Shown here piece after piece: positions 7,329-10,000 of a stretch of DNA of 10,000 nucleotides. The notes under the pieces were generated by a model. The model saw only the letters and a list, made by a program, of their open reading frames with translations. It did not search any database and was not told where the DNA came from. Source of the stretch: Nitrospira sp. (GTDB taxonomy: Bacteria; Nitrospirota; Nitrospiria; Nitrospirales; Nitrospiraceae); assembly GCA_020216985.1 (NCBI GenBank), contig JAIWOH010000119.1:1-10000 (forward strand), written 5' to 3'. How positions within the stretch are numbered: the first letter of the stretch is position 1; each line of letters starts with the position of its first letter. The translations under genes were made by a program, and so were the position numbers.

Positions 7329-9008
7329 ATGCTGACCGCGCTGCGCATCTCCAATTTCGCCATTCTGGAACAGATCGAGCTCACCATCGAGTCGGGATTT
7401 ACCGTGCTCACGGGGGAAACCGGGGCCGGTAAATCTCTTCTGATCGATGCCATTGAACTGCTCATGGGCGGACGGGCTTCCGGCGATCAGATTCGGTTCG
7501 GACAAGACGAGGCCGTCGTGGAAGCCTCTTTTGACGTTCCGCCCGATCACCCGATCCTGACGACATTGCGCGCTCAAGGAGTATTGGGTGAAACGGACAC
7601 TCAGCTCATTGCGCGGCGCGTCATTTCAAGATCGGGCCGGAATCGGGCGTATCTTAATGGAGTGATGAGTCCGGTCCATGCGCTGGAGGCTCTGGCGGGA
7701 GTTCTCATTGACATTCACGGCCAGCATGATCAGCAGTCTCTGCTGGCCCCCTCGATGCAACTGGAAGCCCTTGATGCGTTCGGCCGTCTTCACGGATTAC
7801 GGGGTCGGTATCAGGAATGCTATCGGGACTGGAAGCGGCTGTGTCGGGAACGGGAGAGCGTGGCGGTCAAAGTGCAAGAGGCCGCGCAGCACGAGGAGTA
7901 TCTGACCTTTCAATGCCGGGAATTGGACGACGCGGCGCTCCGCGTCGGAGAGGAAGAAACGCTGGAATTCGAGCGCCGGCGGTTGGCGGCTTCGCGTCGA
8001 TTAGGAGAGTTGGCGGGCGAGGCTCAAGCTCGATTGATGGAACAGAGCGACGGGATTCTGCCGAATATGGCCTTGGTTGAACGGATTCTTGGCGAAATGG
8101 CCGGACTTGATCAGACCATGCAGGAATCGGTTCGGTTGATCGCCGATGCGAAGGTGCTTGTCAAGGAAGTCGCGGATCGTGTGCGGGACTATGCCAGTCG
8201 ATTGGAGGCCGACCCTGGTCGATTGGCTGTGATTGAGGATCGCATGGCTCTGATTCAGCGACTCAAGAAGAAATATGGCGGAACCGTTGAGGCGGCGTTG
8301 GAGTCTCATCGCCGCATCAGGGAGGAATTGGAGAGCATTCAACGTTCAGACGAGGAGATCGGCCGATACGATATCATGATACAGGAACGTCGGACGCAGG
8401 TTGAGCGGTTGGCGCGAGAGCTGAGTGAGAAACGTAGGGAAGCGGCCGGGCGAATGACGGAAATCGTGCGTCGAGAACTTGATGCCCTCAAAATGGATCA
8501 GACGCAATTTCAGATCGAGATCGGGATGGGCGAGGGAGACGACGCCTACGGTTTGGAAGGAGCGGATCGCGTGGAGTTTCTCTTTTCGGCGAATAGGGGC
8601 GAGCCGCTCAAGCCGTTGTCGCGGGTCGCCTCCGGCGGGGAGCTCTCCAGAGTGATGCTGGCGCTCAAGTCCGCCCTTGCAGGCGTCGATCGAGTGCCAG
8701 TTATCATTTTTGACGAGATCGATACGGGCGTCGGAGGAGCCGCGGCGGCGGCGATCGGGAAACGGCTTAAGGCGCTGGGCCGCAACCATCAAGTTCTGTG
8801 TGTGACCCATCTTCCGCAGGTGGCGTCTCAGGCCGACCACCATTGGTGTCTCGAAAAAGCGCTGGTGAAGAATCGATCGACGACGGTGGTCCGTTCGTTA
8901 AAGGGAAGCGGACGGGAGAAGGAGATCGCCCGCATGCTTGCGGGGGAGACGGTTACCAAGAAGATCAGGGAAACGGCGGCGGAGTTGATCGGCGGCGCTA
9001 CTGAGTAA
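7329..9008 (+). CDS. recN: DNA repair protein RecN (SMC-like ATPase)
   Basis: The 559-residue product matches RecN (about 550 residues), an SMC-like ATPase acting on the nucleoid in double-strand break repair by recombination. The N-terminal half of the ATPase has GETGAGKS (Walker A, 29-36) and GQHDQQSLL (131-139). A charged helical region, roughly 155-385, forms the coiled-coil arms with a short central turn. The C-terminal half has the ABC signature SGGELSRVMLALK (435-447), Walker B VPVIIFDEIDTGVGG (456-470) and the switch THLPQVAS (493-500). The ATG at 7329 gives the standard MLTALRISNFAIL start. It has no Shine-Dalgarno sequence and follows trxA by 18 bases, so it is probably translated by coupling from the trxA promoter. 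I see no LexA-type operator near it, though recN belongs to the SOS response in some bacteria. Its last 11 bases overlap the 3' end of the convergent gene. Confidence 0.97.
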   Translation: MLTALRISNFAILEQIELTIESGFTVLTGETGAGKSLLIDAIELLMGGRASGDQIRFGQDEAVVEASFDVPPDHPILTTLRAQGVLGETDTQLIARRVISRSGRNRAYLNGVMSPVHALEALAGVLIDIHGQHDQQSLLAPSMQLEALDAFGRLHGLRGRYQECYRDWKRLCRERESVAVKVQEAAQHEEYLTFQCRELDDAALRVGEEETLEFERRRLAASRRLGELAGEAQARLMEQSDGILPNMALVERILGEMAGLDQTMQESVRLIADAKVLVKEVADRVRDYASRLEADPGRLAVIEDRMALIQRLKKKYGGTVEAALESHRRIREELESIQRSDEEIGRYDIMIQERRTQVERLARELSEKRREAAGRMTEIVRRELDALKMDQTQFQIEIGMGEGDDAYGLEGADRVEFLFSANRGEPLKPLSRVASGGELSRVMLALKSALAGVDRVPVIIFDEIDTGVGGAAAAAIGKRLKALGRNHQVLCVTHLPQVASQADHHWCLEKALVKNRSTTVVRSLKGSGREKEIARMLAGETVTKKIRETAAELIGGATE

Positions 9009-10000
9009 GCAACGATGCCGGAATGGTCGGGAGCTTTCCAGGCATGGTGACGGGGGTGACGGCCAAGGGGGGGAGGGACGCTCTGTGGCGGGTCAGAATC
9101 TCGACAAACAAATCGACGAGCGAAGGGTCGAAAAATGATCCGGACTCATGAGAAATGCCGCGAGCGGCTTCTTCGATCGTCAGATGCGAGCGATCGGCTG
9201 CTTCGACGGTCATGTAGTCGAATGCCTCGGATACGCTGACGATTCGCGCAAAATAGGGGATGCCCTCGCCTCTCAGGCCATGCGGATAGCCCAGCCCATC
9301 CCACCGTTCATGGTGATACAAGATGATTTGGCTGACTTCGGCAGGCAACTCCAACGAGCGGATGACGCTGGCGCCGATGAGAGGATGTCGTTTTTCCGTT
9401 TTCATCATGCAGGCGGGCGGATTCTGCTCGTGCAGGGATCCTCGCAGCGTCGGACAGGTCTTGCCGAGATCGTGAAGAAACGCCCCGATCGTCAGTGACC
9501 GTTGATCTCGGTCGGTGAGATTCAGCTGAGTCCCTATCAACCCTGCATAAAAGCTCACGCGGCATGAATGGCTCCATAACCGACGATCCGTCGCTTCAAT
9601 GATATCTGAAAGAAGAGACAGACAATCGGGCAGGTCTGGGTGAGACGAGATGTCCTCGTACGCATGGACGGCCATCACACAGTAGTCATGCTTCAACACC
9701 TGCCAGACGTGCACCGCTTCTTCTTCGGCTCCCCAAAGTTCCGGAGATGAACGAAGAAAAGTCCGGATAAAGTCAAGGCGGCGCTTTTTCTCCAACGTGT
9801 GGTTCACGAGTGCAAGAAGCTCGTTCGTATTGAATGGCTTCAGCAGGTATCCCGCTGCTCCGTGGTGAATGGCCGTCAGGGCCGACGAGAGATTGCCGTA
9901 CCCTGTAATAATGATGACTTCGACCTGGGCGTGGGTCCGTTTGATGTCTTGCAGCAGGTCGATACCGGATCTGTCCGGAAGTTTTTGATCAAGCACCACA
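8998..10000 (-). CDS. Response regulator with HD-GYP c-di-GMP phosphodiesterase domain, N-terminus off the edge
   Basis: About 333 codons are visible, ending at TAG (8998-9000); the start lies right of the window. Numbering from base 9999, the sequence enters a receiver domain at its phosphoacceptor: D4 in VVLDQKLPDRSG, then the conserved T32 (IIITGYG) and K54 (LLKPFN). About 50 N-terminal residues are missing. A helical linker (about 65-140) leads to an HD-GYP domain: HSCRVSFYAGL (144-154), HD at 176-177 in LHDLGK, H205, HH at 229-230 and DGLGYP at 234-239. HD-GYP proteins hydrolyse cyclic di-GMP, so this is probably a two-component output that lowers c-di-GMP on phosphorylation. In the later motif usually written VADxxDAMT, the sequence is VSEAFDYMT, with Glu at the position of a usual metal-ligand Asp, so activity is not assured. 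The partner kinase is probably off the edge. The tail after about residue 308 is proline-rich and unmatched. Confidence 0.88.
   Translation of the reverse strand, partial: VVLDQKLPDRSGIDLLQDIKRTHAQVEVIIITGYGNLSSALTAIHHGAAGYLLKPFNTNELLALVNHTLEKKRRLDFIRTFLRSSPELWGAEEEAVHVWQVLKHDYCVMAVHAYEDISSHPDLPDCLSLLSDIIEATDRRLWSHSCRVSFYAGLIGTQLNLTDRDQRSLTIGAFLHDLGKTCPTLRGSLHEQNPPACMMKTEKRHPLIGASVIRSLELPAEVSQIILYHHERWDGLGYPHGLRGEGIPYFARIVSVSEAFDYMTVEAADRSHLTIEEAARGISHESGSFFDPSLVDLFVEILTRHRASLPPLAVTPVTMPGKLPTIPASLLTQ

Noticed and set aside
9148..9498. Plus-strand open frame of 116 codons downstream of recN
   Set aside because: It is antisense to the HD-GYP domain, which has intact family motifs on the minus strand, and its own product shows no domain.

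Overview
The window is dense, ordinary chromosomal DNA, by eye clearly G+C-rich (I did not compute the value). It comes from a Gram-negative (outer-membrane) bacterium: LptD, the LPS transport porin of the outer membrane, is encoded here. The protein style and the mix of genes remind me of the Nitrospirota (Nitrospira-like), but that placement is an impression from sequence style; only homology searching could confirm it. I see no mobile elements, CRISPR arrays, tRNA or rRNA genes, phage genes or recent-transfer signals, and no intergenic stretch longer than about 140 bases.

Layout on the + strand. (1) Bases 1-2081: the 3' end of moaE, then moaA (both molybdenum cofactor synthesis), then a NiCoT/UreH-type membrane transporter with a strongly histidine-rich loop. 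The short gaps suggest one transcription unit that begins upstream of the window. (2) Bases 2208-6826: accD (acetyl-CoA carboxylase beta subunit), folC (folylpolyglutamate/dihydrofolate synthase) and lptD. The folC-lptD gap is one base, so this looks like an operon; a candidate extended -10 promoter lies just before accD. (3) Bases 6963-9008: trxA (thioredoxin) and recN (DNA repair), 18 bases apart, behind the best promoter in the window (TTGACA, 17-base spacer, TACGAT).

On the - strand, bases 10000-8998 hold the 3' part of a two-component response regulator. The phosphoacceptor half of a receiver domain is fused to an HD-GYP cyclic-di-GMP phosphodiesterase domain. The gene runs off the right edge, so its start and the first part of the receiver are missing. 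Its stop codon lies inside the end of recN, giving an 11-base tail-to-tail overlap.

The three + strand units serve separate housekeeping jobs: molybdenum cofactor plus metal uptake; fatty-acid, folate and envelope biogenesis; and redox plus DNA repair. I found no convincing undescribed multi-gene system. The points most worth a second look are the cysteine pattern of LptD (two N-terminal cysteines and a C-terminal CxC), the His-rich metal transporter beside molybdenum cofactor genes, the trxA-recN pairing with a dyad over the recN start region, and the convergent gene overlap at recN.
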